A stretch of 64,000 nucleotides of DNA from DASPJR01 sp035628505. Its GTDB lineage: Bacteria > Planctomycetota > SZUA-567 > H5-PLA8. The notes below the pieces were generated by a model. The model was given only the letters and a program-made list of their open reading frames with translations. It had not been told where the DNA came from and did no database searches. The position numbers and the translations under genes were made by a program. Where the stretch lies: contig DASPJR010000127.1 in the NCBI GenBank assembly GCA_035628505.1, forward strand, positions 46,803-110,802, read 5' to 3'. Below, piece after piece: positions 8,302 through 17,170 of the stretch; positions within the stretch are counted from its first letter, which is position 1; every line of letters starts with the position of its first letter.

Positions 8302-11300
8302 ATGAGTGTTGTTCGTTCGCCGTTCGCCCGCGTCGCTGATCTGCCCTTTCTGACCCCTCTCAGACACTCAGAAACAGCCGCGGGAAGTCATCATCTGGTC
8401 ATCACGGGCCTGCTCGGCGCCGCCCGCTCCCTCGTGACCGGAGCGCTCGGCATTTCGCGCAGCGGAGCTCTGCAGCAGAAGCCGCGCGGCGTAGCCGTCG
8501 TGCTGGTCGTTGTTGAAGGCCCCGAGTCTGCGCTCGACATAGTTTCCGACTTGCGCGCATTAATGTCCGTTCACGAAGCGCGCCCGGCCGTGCCGGTTAA
8601 CGCTGCAGAATCAAACGGTAAAGGCCGCCGCACAAAAGCAGCCGAGTCCGCACCGTTGAAAAAACTCAGCAATGAAGACGTGTGGTCCGACAACAGTCTC
8701 CCCGGCGCCGCGTCACTCCCCGACGACCTCAAGCGGGGATTGCTTCTGGAATCGGCGCTCTTTCCCGCCTGGGATGTGCTGCCGACCGAATCTGACCGTC
8801 CCGAAGGCATGACGCTCGCCGGACGCCGCCGCACGACGGACAGGCTTCGCGAAATCCGCAATGGCGGACCTGCGTTGCCGAATTGTTTTCTCATCGCCGC
8901 ACCGGTCACCGCGCTGATGCAGCCGACCGAATCGCCGGGCGAGACAACCAACACGATTACGCTTCGTACTGGCGAGGAACACGACCCTATTCTGCTCGGC
9001 AGGAAACTGAGCGATGCGGGTTACGAGCGTGTGGGCCAGGTCGAAGTGCGCGGCGAGTACTCGCTGCGCGGCGGGATCATGGATATTTTCCCGTACACGT
9101 CCGACTCGCCGTTCCGCATCGACTTTTTCGGCGAAACCATCGAGTCGATCAAGCCATTCGATCCAATTTCGCAGCGTTCCGACGACGCGGTGCCCTCGAT
9201 TTCCTTCGCCGACGCCTCGCCCGATTCGCTGCGCAAACTGTTTTCGCCGGGCGCGAGCAAAGGGCCTTATTCGCTGCTTGATCATCTGCCGCCGGGATCG
9301 TTGATCGTTTTTCAGGAGCCGCGGCGTCTGCGTCAACGCGCGGAGCTCTACCAGGCCAGCCTTGTCTCCGGGCGATCCATTTGCTTTGAGATCGATGAGC
9401 TGCTGGCGGGCGCGAAGAAGAAGTTCGACACGCTGCAGCTCGCCGGCGGCTGGGAGATGCCGACCGCGGCGCCTGACTCGAATCAAAAGAAAGATGCGGC
9501 GCTCACGGAGTCTGCCGCGCCGCTGTATTTCGATCAGCTCACCGAAGAGGAGCCCATCGCAATCGCGTGCACGACACTTGAACGCGTGCAGGGTGAAATC
9601 GAGAAACACAGCGATGCGTGGAAGAAGCTGCTGACCGAGCGCGAGCAGATGCTCGTCTTCTGCGAAACGCCCGGACACCGCCAGCGTCTGCAGGCGCTGC
9701 TGGACGCCACGGGCATCACGCCCAATCCGCGGCTGAACCTGGTGCTCGGAAAAGTATCAGCCGGTTTCGATCTTCGCGATGCGGAACTGGCGGTGGCAAT
9801 CGACCGCGAGATTCTCGGCATCAGCAAGCACGCGATCTCGACACACTCCACCCCGGCCAGCAAGCGCAAGCAGATTCCCGGCACGATCGCGATTCAGCAT
9901 CTGATGGATCTTCAGATCGGCGATTATGTGGTGCACGCCTCGCACGGCATTGCCCGCTACCTCGGCCTTGAACGCCTGGAAAAAAGCGGCCGCACCGAAG
10001 ACTACTTAACGCTGCTCTTTGCCAACGATGTCAAACTCTACGTGCCGGCCGCGCACATCAACTGGGTCAGCAAGTACATCGGCGGCCATGCGTCGCTGGA
10101 GCTTTCGACGCTCGGCAGCAAAGTCTGGGCGAAAAAGAAAGAGCGCGCTGCTAAAGCGATACGCGACATTGCCGAGGACCTCCTGCGCGTGCAGGCTGCG
10201 CGGCGCAGCCTGCCGGGCATTGTCCATCCGCCCGACAGCGAATGGCAGCAGCCCTTTGAAGAAGCTTTTCCCTACGAGGAAACGGCGGATCAGTTGACCG
10301 CGGTCAGCGCTGTTAAGAAGGACATGGAAGCCACCTGCCCGATGGACCGCCTGCTGTGCGGCGATGTCGGCTTCGGCAAGACCGAAATCGCCTTGCGCGC
10401 CGCATTTAAGGCGGCATCAAACGGCAAACAGGTGGCGGTGCTCGCGCCGACGACGCTGCTCGCCGAACAGTATGGCCGCACGTTTAAAGAACGTTTCGCG
10501 GGTTATCCGTTCACCGTGGAAGTGCTCTCGCGCTTTAAAACGCCAGCCGAACAGCGCAAGGTTCTGGAACGCCTCGCCAACGGCCGCGTGGATGTCATCA
10601 TCGGCACGCACCGCCTGCTGCAGAAGGACGTGCGCTTCAAGGACCTGGGGCTTGCCGTCATCGACGAAGAACAGCGCTTCGGCGTCGAACACAAAGAATT
10701 CTTCAAGCAGCTGCGCCGCTCCGTCGATGTGCTGACGCTCACCGCCACGCCCATCCCGCGCACGCTGCATATGGCTCTGCTGGGGCTGCGCGACATCTCC
10801 AATCTCACGACGCCTCCGCGGAACCGCCGCTCGATCACCACGAAAGTCGCGCGCGTCTCGGATGATCTTCTACGCCGCGCGATCCTGCGCGAGATCAGCC
10901 GCGGCGGGCAGGTCTTTGTCGTGCATCCGCGCGTGCACGACATCCAGGAGTTCCGCATCTATCTCGCCGGGCTGGTCCCGGAAGCGCATTTCGCCGTCGG
11001 CCACGGGCAGCTCGATGCCGACGATCTGGAAGACGTAATGAGCCGCTTTCTGAAAGGCGAGATAGACGTGCTGGTCAGCACGACGATCGTCGAGTCCGGC
11101 CTGGATATCCCGAGTGCCAATACGATCATCATTCATGAAGCCGACCGCTTCGGCCTGGCTGAATTGCATCAGCTGCGCGGCCGGGTTGGACGCAGCGACA
11201 TTCAGGCGTATTGCTATCTGCTGCTGCCTGAAAAGAGCGCCCTGACGCCGGAAGGCCTGCGCCGGCTGCGCGCGCTCGAAGAATTCGATGATCTGGGCGC

Positions 11301-11964
11301 TGGATTTCAATTGGCTCTCAAGGATCTCGAAATCCGCGGCGCTGGAAATGTTCTGGGCCGGCAGCAGTCCGGCGAGATCGCCGAGATCGGCTACGACCTT
11401 TACTGCAAGCTGCTGGATTCAACCGTTAAAGGCATTCGCGGCGAAGCGGTTGAAGAAGAATTGGAAGTCAACTTGCAGCTGCGCGGCGCCGCATACATTC
11501 CCGAGGAGTACGTGCAGGACGACCGTGCGGTGCTCGAACTTTACCGCCGTCTTGACGATGCGCACCGCGACGAAGACATCGATGCGCTCAAGTCCGAGAT
11601 GATCGACCGCTTCGGGCCGCTGCCACCCGCGGCCGTGCGCATGTTCGAAGAAGCGAAGCTCCGGCGGCTCTGCCGGCTGGCCAGCGTGCCCTATGTGGGG
11701 ATTGATAACGAAGAGGGCCGCATCATTTTCAAGCTGCACGGCTGGGATTTCAAAGCGGCTGATCGCGCTCTGCGGGGACTGCCGGAAACCAAAGGCGTCC
11801 GGGTGCTGGATGGGCAGACACTTTCGTTCGGCCTGACGCTCAAAGCCAAGCACGACGAAAACGCACTTCGCGAGATCGTACGCAACCTGTTGGAGCCACT
11901 CATCTTACAGCGACAGAGAAGCGGCTCAACACTTAGCGCCAAGCAGCCTGTGCTGCAAAAGTAA
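8302..11964 (+). CDS. mfd: Transcription-repair coupling factor Mfd
   Basis: A 1220-aa DNA translocase that removes RNA polymerase stalled at lesions and recruits UvrA for nucleotide excision repair. Order: UvrB-like N-terminal region (about residues 1-440), RNA-polymerase-interacting CarD-like domain (about 535-600, with IGDYVVHASHGIARY), then the RecG-like translocase. This has Walker A GDVGFGKTE (Lys693), DEEQRFG (Asp788), TATPIPRTLHMALLGLRD and LHQLRGRVGRSDI. The C-terminal TRCF domain includes LQLRGAAYIPEEYV. Length is normal (about 1150-1200 aa). A Lys/Ala/Ser-rich low-complexity insertion lies at about residues 100-125. No clear ribosome binding site precedes the ATG. Confidence 0.97.
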   Translation: MSVVRSPFARVADLPFLTPLRHSETAAGSHHLVITGLLGAARSLVTGALGISRSGALQQKPRGVAVVLVVVEGPESALDIVSDLRALMSVHEARPAVPVNAAESNGKGRRTKAAESAPLKKLSNEDVWSDNSLPGAASLPDDLKRGLLLESALFPAWDVLPTESDRPEGMTLAGRRRTTDRLREIRNGGPALPNCFLIAAPVTALMQPTESPGETTNTITLRTGEEHDPILLGRKLSDAGYERVGQVEVRGEYSLRGGIMDIFPYTSDSPFRIDFFGETIESIKPFDPISQRSDDAVPSISFADASPDSLRKLFSPGASKGPYSLLDHLPPGSLIVFQEPRRLRQRAELYQASLVSGRSICFEIDELLAGAKKKFDTLQLAGGWEMPTAAPDSNQKKDAALTESAAPLYFDQLTEEEPIAIACTTLERVQGEIEKHSDAWKKLLTEREQMLVFCETPGHRQRLQALLDATGITPNPRLNLVLGKVSAGFDLRDAELAVAIDREILGISKHAISTHSTPASKRKQIPGTIAIQHLMDLQIGDYVVHASHGIARYLGLERLEKSGRTEDYLTLLFANDVKLYVPAAHINWVSKYIGGHASLELSTLGSKVWAKKKERAAKAIRDIAEDLLRVQAARRSLPGIVHPPDSEWQQPFEEAFPYEETADQLTAVSAVKKDMEATCPMDRLLCGDVGFGKTEIALRAAFKAASNGKQVAVLAPTTLLAEQYGRTFKERFAGYPFTVEVLSRFKTPAEQRKVLERLANGRVDVIIGTHRLLQKDVRFKDLGLAVIDEEQRFGVEHKEFFKQLRRSVDVLTLTATPIPRTLHMALLGLRDISNLTTPPRNRRSITTKVARVSDDLLRRAILREISRGGQVFVVHPRVHDIQEFRIYLAGLVPEAHFAVGHGQLDADDLEDVMSRFLKGEIDVLVSTTIVESGLDIPSANTIIIHEADRFGLAELHQLRGRVGRSDIQAYCYLLLPEKSALTPEGLRRLRALEEFDDLGAGFQLALKDLEIRGAGNVLGRQQSGEIAEIGYDLYCKLLDSTVKGIRGEAVEEELEVNLQLRGAAYIPEEYVQDDRAVLELYRRLDDAHRDEDIDALKSEMIDRFGPLPPAAVRMFEEAKLRRLCRLASVPYVGIDNEEGRIIFKLHGWDFKAADRALRGLPETKGVRVLDGQTLSFGLTLKAKHDENALREIVRNLLEPLILQRQRSGSTLSAKQPVLQK

Positions 11965-11969
11965 CGCCC

Positions 11970-11987
11970 GCGGCGAAACCGCTTTTT
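11970..11987 (+). terminator. Weak hairpin with T-tract after mfd
   Basis: GCGG-CGAAA-CCGC (4-bp stem) runs directly into TTTTT a few bases after the mfd stop. The stem is short, so this is only a possible terminator. Confidence 0.35.
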
Positions 11988-12094
11988 ACCATTTACGTTT
12001 TAGCTTTAGCTTTTAAGTTGACGGCGGTGTGGAACTCAGGTACTCCGGTACTGTTCCATCCAGGGTCAGTTGATAGAAGAGGAGGCGATTGTTC

Positions 12095-13585
12095 ATGGCG
12101 TTACCGAAAAAACCGGCCAAACCCGCTCAGGCCCCAGTGGGTCCTCCCGCACGCAAGCGGGAAGACGAGGAGCTGGCTCGGAAGAAGAAGAAAGATGAAG
12201 AAGAAGATGAAGAAGAGCTGGAAGAAGAAGATGATGATGAAGACGACGACGAAGATGAAGATATAGACGAAGACGAAGAGATCGAAGAAGACGAAGAAGA
12301 AGAAGACGACGACGAGGAAGAGTTGGATGAAGAAGATCTCGACGAGGATCTTGAGGACGAAGATTTAGACGATGAAGAACTCGACGACGAAGATTTAGAT
12401 GACGAAGATCTCGACGACGAAGACTTCGATGATGAAGATGAAGACGAGGATGAGGACGAAGACGACGACGACGACGACGAAGACGAAGACGACGATGAAG
12501 ATGAAGATGAGGACGAGGACGAAGAGGACGAAAAACCCGCTCCGAAAAAGAAACGCAAAGCCAGCCGGGCCGAAGCTGAAAACGCACCCGCTGGAGATGT
12601 AAAAAAAGCAGTGGTTGCAGGAGCAGCAGCAGTAGCGGCAGGTGCCGCCGCTACTGCGCTCTCCAAAAAAGCGTCCCCTTCCGCTGCAGGAGCAAAGGAA
12701 GAAGAGGCGAGCGCCACAGGCGCAACCAAGCCGGTCATGAAGCCGGTGACGAAGAAAGCACCCGGAAGCACCGTAGCCAAGAGCGGCAAGGTACCGGGTT
12801 CTCTCTCCGCTACCGGCGTCAGCTCACGTCGCCAGCCTCCCGGTCCGCCCAAGAAAGACATGGCCAAGACCATCGCGCTGGCGGCCTGCGGGCTCCTGTT
12901 TATCGCCTGCGTCGGCGTTGGCGTCTATGTCGCCTTCTTCAAGCCTCCCCCGGGTAAGCGCGTCGTGGGCGAAGTGCTCTCGCCGGAGGCCAAGGTCCTG
13001 GTGGAGAATGCGGAGAAGGCGGAGAAACTTTACGCCGAGGCGCAGGAGAAGCAGAACAGCGAGAATCTTGCCGAACTGACCCAGGCGCGCGACAAGATGA
13101 ATGAAGCGGTGCGCCTGTGGAATGAGATCTACAACGCCAACCAGACCGTCCGAGGGCAGGAGGAAAAAATCTCCCACGCCCGTTCAATGGCCGAGTCCGT
13201 TGACAAGCAGGCTCGCGCGCTCAACGTCAAGGTGACGGATATGGAATTTGCCGAGCGTGCGAAGAACCGGAAGACGGCACAGCCGCAGAAATCTCCTGAT
13301 GGACCTGCCACGCCGAAGACGGACGGGCCCGCTGGTGCTGGAGACATCCTGATCATCGACGAAGCGGCGCTGAAGAAGATGGAAACTGATGATCCTTCTG
13401 AATACGAAGCGATCAAGAAGCGCATTGAGAAAGGCACCGCCAAGCTCAAAGGCGCCGCCGACGCCCCCGCGCCTGCGCCGGAGAATACTCCGAAGCCCGA
13501 AGAGAAAGCGCCCGCTCCCGCACCGGCCCCTGCCAACGATGCCGGAAAGCTGCCGGAGAAGGCGCCCGACAAGCCAGCGGAATGA
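12095..13585 (+). CDS. Single-pass membrane protein with extreme Asp/Glu tract
   Basis: A 496-aa protein of unknown function. After a basic N-terminus (MALPKKPAKP), residues about 30-150 are almost entirely Asp and Glu, broken by Leu or Phe in an EDLDDED-like pattern. A Lys/Arg patch and an Ala/Lys-rich linker follow, then one transmembrane helix (about residues 259-281, LAACGLLFIACVGVGVYVAFF). The C-terminal part has a predicted coiled-coil stretch (AEKAEKLYAEAQEKQNSENL) and a Pro/Ala/Glu-rich tail. The start is supported by AGAGGAGG 9 nt upstream, and TTG 12089 is disfavoured. With the positive-inside rule the acidic half would be cytoplasmic. A role in binding basic proteins or cations is inference. 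Confidence 0.75.
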   Translation: MALPKKPAKPAQAPVGPPARKREDEELARKKKKDEEEDEEELEEEDDDEDDDEDEDIDEDEEIEEDEEEEDDDEEELDEEDLDEDLEDEDLDDEELDDEDLDDEDLDDEDFDDEDEDEDEDEDDDDDDEDEDDDEDEDEDEDEEDEKPAPKKKRKASRAEAENAPAGDVKKAVVAGAAAVAAGAAATALSKKASPSAAGAKEEEASATGATKPVMKPVTKKAPGSTVAKSGKVPGSLSATGVSSRRQPPGPPKKDMAKTIALAACGLLFIACVGVGVYVAFFKPPPGKRVVGEVLSPEAKVLVENAEKAEKLYAEAQEKQNSENLAELTQARDKMNEAVRLWNEIYNANQTVRGQEEKISHARSMAESVDKQARALNVKVTDMEFAERAKNRKTAQPQKSPDGPATPKTDGPAGAGDILIIDEAALKKMETDDPSEYEAIKKRIEKGTAKLKGAADAPAPAPENTPKPEEKAPAPAPAPANDAGKLPEKAPDKPAE

Positions 13586-13704
13586 CGGGTTTGTAGCAGG
13601 TGCTTGGCGGTTCGTAGTCTCTATCAAGCCGCCGAGCGGGGGCGCTTCAGACAAGCCAGGGCTGGAGCGCGCGCAAGCGAACAGGTCCTGGACTCTCGTA
13701 TTGC

Positions 13705-14442
13705 TTAACTCTTTGCCTTCACATGAAGGCCGCATTCTTTGTGCTCGGGGTTTTCCCACCACCAGCGTCCGGCGCGCTCGTCTTCGCCCGGCTTCACCGC
13801 GCGCGTGCAGGGCGCGCAGCCGATAGACGGATAGCCCTGTTCGTGCAGCTTGTTCTTCGGAACGCCGTTGGCTTTCATGTAATCGAACACCTGCTGCGTC
13901 GTCCAATCCGCGAGCGGGTTCAGTTTCAGGATGCCGCCGTGGTCGGCGTCGATCTCGAGCTTGGACAGCTTGCCGCGCGTGACAGCTTGTGTGCGGCGCA
14001 GGCCGGTAATCCAGCCATCCAGCGTGCCGAGCATGCGGTTGAGCGGTTCGACCTTGCGCACTCCGCAGCAGAGTTTGCGATTTTCGAGTGATTCGTAGAA
14101 GAGATTAATGCCCTTCTCAGCAACCATTTTCTCGACCGCGGCCGTTTGCGGGAACATAACTTCGACCTTCAGGCTGTATTTCAGACTGACTTTGTCGATC
14201 AGTTCGTACGTTTCGGGATTCAGGCGGCCAGTGTCGAGCGTGAAAACACGGCAGTTCTTGTCGATGCGCCACATCATGTCCAGCACCGCGACGTCTTCAG
14301 CGCCGCTCCAGGCCAGCGCGATGCCGCTGCCCAGTTCCTTCAGCGCCCAGGCCAGCACATCCTGCGGTGTGGCTCTTTCGAACTTGTCGTTAAGCGCCGC
14401 AATGTCCGCCGCGCTGAATCGTTTTCCCGTGCTTGAGGCCAT
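13705..14442 (-). CDS. cysH: Adenylyl-sulfate (APS) reductase, CysH family
   Basis: A 245-aa cytosolic reductase converting adenylyl sulfate to sulfite in assimilatory sulfate reduction. PAPS/APS-reductase fold motifs: ALAWSGAED (P-loop-like), TLDTGRLNPETY, and TGLRRTQAVTR. A Cys-Cys pair (C125-C126) and CAPC (C209, C212) are the ligands of a [4Fe-4S] cluster, which marks the APS-using plant-type and assimilatory bacterial enzymes rather than cluster-free PAPS reductases. The catalytic Cys is C237 in KECGLH. ATG 14442 follows AAAGGAGAAGGA; the frame extends upstream to 14505 without support. Other sulfate-assimilation genes are not in the window. It is last in a minus-strand run after dprA, SDR and a small membrane protein. 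Confidence 0.9.
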   Translation of the reverse strand: MASSTGKRFSAADIAALNDKFERATPQDVLAWALKELGSGIALAWSGAEDVAVLDMMWRIDKNCRVFTLDTGRLNPETYELIDKVSLKYSLKVEVMFPQTAAVEKMVAEKGINLFYESLENRKLCCGVRKVEPLNRMLGTLDGWITGLRRTQAVTRGKLSKLEIDADHGGILKLNPLADWTTQQVFDYMKANGVPKNKLHEQGYPSIGCAPCTRAVKPGEDERAGRWWWENPEHKECGLHVKAKS

Positions 14443-14501
14443 TCCTTCTCCTTTCGGTCCAGCACAGCATTCTACAAAAAGATGGCGGCATGGCAAATCT
14501 G

Positions 14502-14807
14502 TCAATTCACGCGCTTAAGGCCGTTCTCATCGAACTGGCTGTCGCGCCGTTTCTTGGCCGAGCCGCCCACGACGCCCATGTCGACGAGCACCGCGATAAC
14601 AAAGATCACCAGCCAAAGGCCCTGCAGCCCACCGTTATTCATCGCTCCGGCATAAGCCAGCGTCGTATACGGCATAAAAAAGAACCCCAGCAGCGGCCAG
14701 ATTGTCGTCTGGTACGCGCGGCTGATGTAGGTCGACGTGAACCAGAGCAGAAAAAGAGCGACGCGTGGTAGCGCCATCACAACCAGCAGAACGACGCAGC
14801 AGGGCAT
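14502..14807 (-). CDS. Small membrane protein (101 aa)
   Basis: A 101-aa predicted inner-membrane protein. Three hydrophobic stretches are visible: residues about 3-22 (VVLLVVMALPRVALFLLWF), 37-55 (WPLLGFFFMPYTTLAYAG) and 62-80 (GLWLVIFVIAVLVDMGVVGG). A charged 20-residue tail (SAKKRRDSQFDENGLKRVN) follows. No enzymatic motif is seen. GAGGT lies about 9 nt before the ATG. The gene is 23 nt after the SDR gene and about 60 nt before cysH, so co-transcription is likely. Function not recognised. Confidence 0.7.
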   Translation of the reverse strand: MPCCVVLLVVMALPRVALFLLWFTSTYISRAYQTTIWPLLGFFFMPYTTLAYAGAMNNGGLQGLWLVIFVIAVLVDMGVVGGSAKKRRDSQFDENGLKRVN

Positions 14808-14830
14808 AGTGGATTACCTCGGGAGAAGTG

Positions 14831-15637
14831 TCACTGGCTGGCGGTGATGCCGCCGTCAATATAAAGGACCTGTCCGGTGATGAAATCCGCGGCAGGCGAC
14901 GCAAAAAACAGGCACGGCCCGGCGATGTCGCGCGCTTTGGCGATGCGGCCAAGAGGAATGCGCTGCTCAAGCGAGCTTAAGAACTCCTTGTCTTCGAGCA
15001 TGTACCGGACGAGCTCGGTGAAAACAAACGTCGGAGCGACGCCGTTCACATTAATTTTGTGCGGCGCAAGCTCCATCGCGTGCTGCTTGACCAGCATCGT
15101 CAACGCGCCCTTGCTCGTACAGTAAGAGGAGTATCCGCGGCCGCGGATCGCCAGTTGCGAGCGGACGGAACTGATGTGAATCTGCCGCCCACCCCGGCCG
15201 GCCTTAATCTGATGCTTCGCACACGCCTGGCCGAGGAACATCGCGGCCTTGACGTTCGCAGACATGACTTCAACGAACGCTTCTTCGGTGACTTCCAGCA
15301 GTTTCTGCTCGCGCTGAATGCCGACACAGTTGACCAGCACATCCACGCTGCCGAACGTCTTCACGACGGTCTCAACCGAGTCGCGGATCTGCTCCACGGA
15401 ATTCGCATCGGCGGCGATGCCGTGCGCTTCAAATCCTGCGGCGCGAATCTCAGCCGCGAGCTTCTCCGCCTTCTGCTGGTTGCGGCCGGAGATCATCACG
15501 CGCGCGCCATTGATCGCCATCGTCCAGCAAATCGCTTCGCCGATGCCTCCGTATCCGCCTGGAACATAGACGGATTTGCCTGAAACGTTGAAGAGCCCGC
15601 CAAGCTCCTGAATTTGCGTTGCCGCATTGCCGCTCAT
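14831..15637 (-). CDS. Short-chain dehydrogenase/reductase
   Basis: A 268-aa NAD(P)-dependent oxidoreductase of the classical SDR family. It has a Rossmann glycine motif variant PGGYGGIG (residues 26-33, where TGxxxGIG is usual), the VNCVG segment (101-105, usual NNAG), Ser155/156 in HISSV, and the YxxxK pair Tyr171/Lys175 in YCTSK. The C-terminus DFITGQVLYIDGG is typical of ketoreductases and gluconate-5-dehydrogenase-like members. AGGAGGT is 5 nt before the ATG. Substrate cannot be deduced. Confidence 0.88.
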   Translation of the reverse strand: MSGNAATQIQELGGLFNVSGKSVYVPGGYGGIGEAICWTMAINGARVMISGRNQQKAEKLAAEIRAAGFEAHGIAADANSVEQIRDSVETVVKTFGSVDVLVNCVGIQREQKLLEVTEEAFVEVMSANVKAAMFLGQACAKHQIKAGRGGRQIHISSVRSQLAIRGRGYSSYCTSKGALTMLVKQHAMELAPHKINVNGVAPTFVFTELVRYMLEDKEFLSSLEQRIPLGRIAKARDIAGPCLFFASPAADFITGQVLYIDGGITASQ

Positions 15638-15707
15638 TTACGGACCTCCTGATCTTTACAATATCCCACGCATTGGCCGGCGGCCAGTCTTGGGCAGAAA
15701 GGAAGTG

Positions 15708-16976
15708 TCACGCCTTCAGGTAGCGTTTGCCAGGAAGCTGTTTGCAAAGCCGCCGCACTTCCAGCACCAGCAGCGTGGCCAGGACTTCGTGTGCCTGCAG
15801 CCCGCTTTGCACGATCAGCTCATCGACCGGCCGCGCCGTCGTTTGATCGAGCAACGCATAGATCTGTTTCTCGCGCGGATTGAGATTAATGGCGCGCAGA
15901 TCGGTGGCCGGCGGCCTGCCGTCGGCGGCGTTCTTCAGATTTGCGCTCTCCTGAAGATCGAGAAGCGGCGTCGCCATCGAGCGGTGTGCCGAAACTTCCT
16001 TGCCCGCCGGCGCCTGAAGACGGGATTCCGGCACGCGCATTCTCGCGTCCGGCTTTCGAATCTTTACCAGAGGCTCGGCGACTTCGCGCAGTTCATCGAG
16101 AATATCTTCGACGTCTTCGACCAGCTTTGCACCTTTCTTGATCAGGCTGTGCGGGCCGCGCGAATTGGGACTGTCGACGCTGCCGGGAACGGCAAAGACT
16201 TCGCGGTCCATGTCGATGGCGTAACGCGCCGTGATCAGCGAGCCCGATGACTGCGTGCCTTCGACGATCACCGTGCCCAGCGTCATGCCGGCGATAATGC
16301 GATTCCGTCCAGGGAAGTGCTGCGCTGCGGGCGGCGTATCGAGCGGCAGTTCACTGAGCACGGCGCCGCGGCCGCTCTCGCCGGCGATGCGCTCATAGAG
16401 CTTTTTGTTCTCAGGCGGATAGACCTGTCCGATTCCATTCCCCATCACCGCGATGGTCCGGCCACGCTCGGCAGAGAGTGCTCCAACATGCGCCGCGCTG
16501 TCGATGCCGCGCGCCAGGCCGCTGACGACGGTAAATCCAGCCAGCGCCAGACCAGCGGCAAGCTTCTCCGCCTGTGCGCGGCCGTAATGCGAGCAATGCC
16601 GCGAGCCCACAATCGCAATCGACAGAGAATCCTCGGGAAGCAGCACGCCGTCGACGTAAAGTACGATCGGCGGATCGTAGGTCGAAAGCAGCGCGCGCGG
16701 GTAATGGGGATCCTCAATTGCAATCAGGCGCACCCCGCGTTCAGTTGCACGGGCAATTTCCTGCTCGGCCCAGGGATCATTCCGAGCTTCTGCAATTCCA
16801 TCCGCCGTGCGTGCAGTAATATCAGGAATTTCGAGCAGCCGCGAGCGTGGCGCAGCCAGCGCGGCCTCAGCCGAACCGAACACACGCACCAGCTTGCGCC
16901 AGGTAACGGGCCCGACGTTGCGGGCGTGAGCCAGGCGCAGTGTGGCGCAAAGACGTGAGGCATCGGGGGAAGTCAT
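15708..16976 (-). CDS. dprA: DNA-processing protein DprA
   Basis: A 422-aa single-stranded-DNA-binding RecA loader used in natural transformation, also conserved in non-competent bacteria. An N-terminal helical region with a helix-hairpin-helix-like segment (ARNVGPVTWRKLVRVFG) precedes the Rossmann-type domain: VGSRHCSHYG, VSGLARGIDSAAH, GNGIGQVYPPEN, HFPGRNRIIAG and EGTQSSGSLITARYA. A winged-helix C-terminal domain (about residues 355-422, LNPREKQIYALLD onward) is present. ATG 16976 removes 39 unlikely upstream codons of the open frame. It is divergent from the MshEN-PilZ gene. Confidence 0.93.
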   Translation of the reverse strand: MTSPDASRLCATLRLAHARNVGPVTWRKLVRVFGSAEAALAAPRSRLLEIPDITARTADGIAEARNDPWAEQEIARATERGVRLIAIEDPHYPRALLSTYDPPIVLYVDGVLLPEDSLSIAIVGSRHCSHYGRAQAEKLAAGLALAGFTVVSGLARGIDSAAHVGALSAERGRTIAVMGNGIGQVYPPENKKLYERIAGESGRGAVLSELPLDTPPAAQHFPGRNRIIAGMTLGTVIVEGTQSSGSLITARYAIDMDREVFAVPGSVDSPNSRGPHSLIKKGAKLVEDVEDILDELREVAEPLVKIRKPDARMRVPESRLQAPAGKEVSAHRSMATPLLDLQESANLKNAADGRPPATDLRAINLNPREKQIYALLDQTTARPVDELIVQSGLQAHEVLATLLVLEVRRLCKQLPGKRYLKA

Positions 16977-17117
16977 TGAGCAGCGTATAGCAGATGAGCG
17001 CGCTTTCGTCGAGTGGTACCGGGCTTGCGGATGGCATATATGGATGATCGTAAAGTCGCAAAAAGGTGCGCGCAGATTGAACTTGAGCAGCACTGGTGCA
17101 AAAGTTTTTGTATCAGG

Positions 17118-17123
17118 TATACT
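17118..17123 (+). promoter_or_regulatory. Possible -10 element for the MshEN-PilZ gene
   Basis: TATACT matches five of six bases of the sigma-70-type -10 consensus in the dprA divergent spacer, about 48 nt before the ATG at 17171. The expected -35 position holds only a weak match (GTGCAA), so this is tentative. Confidence 0.3.
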
Positions 17124-17170
17124 GCGCAGAAAGAGTCTGCATGGATAGAACCACCGGTTGAGGTCTCGAC

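Noticed and set aside
12127..12873. 248-codon minus-strand frame, mostly Ser
   Set aside because: It mirrors the Asp/Glu tract of the plus-strand gene. Poly-Ser here is a composition artefact.
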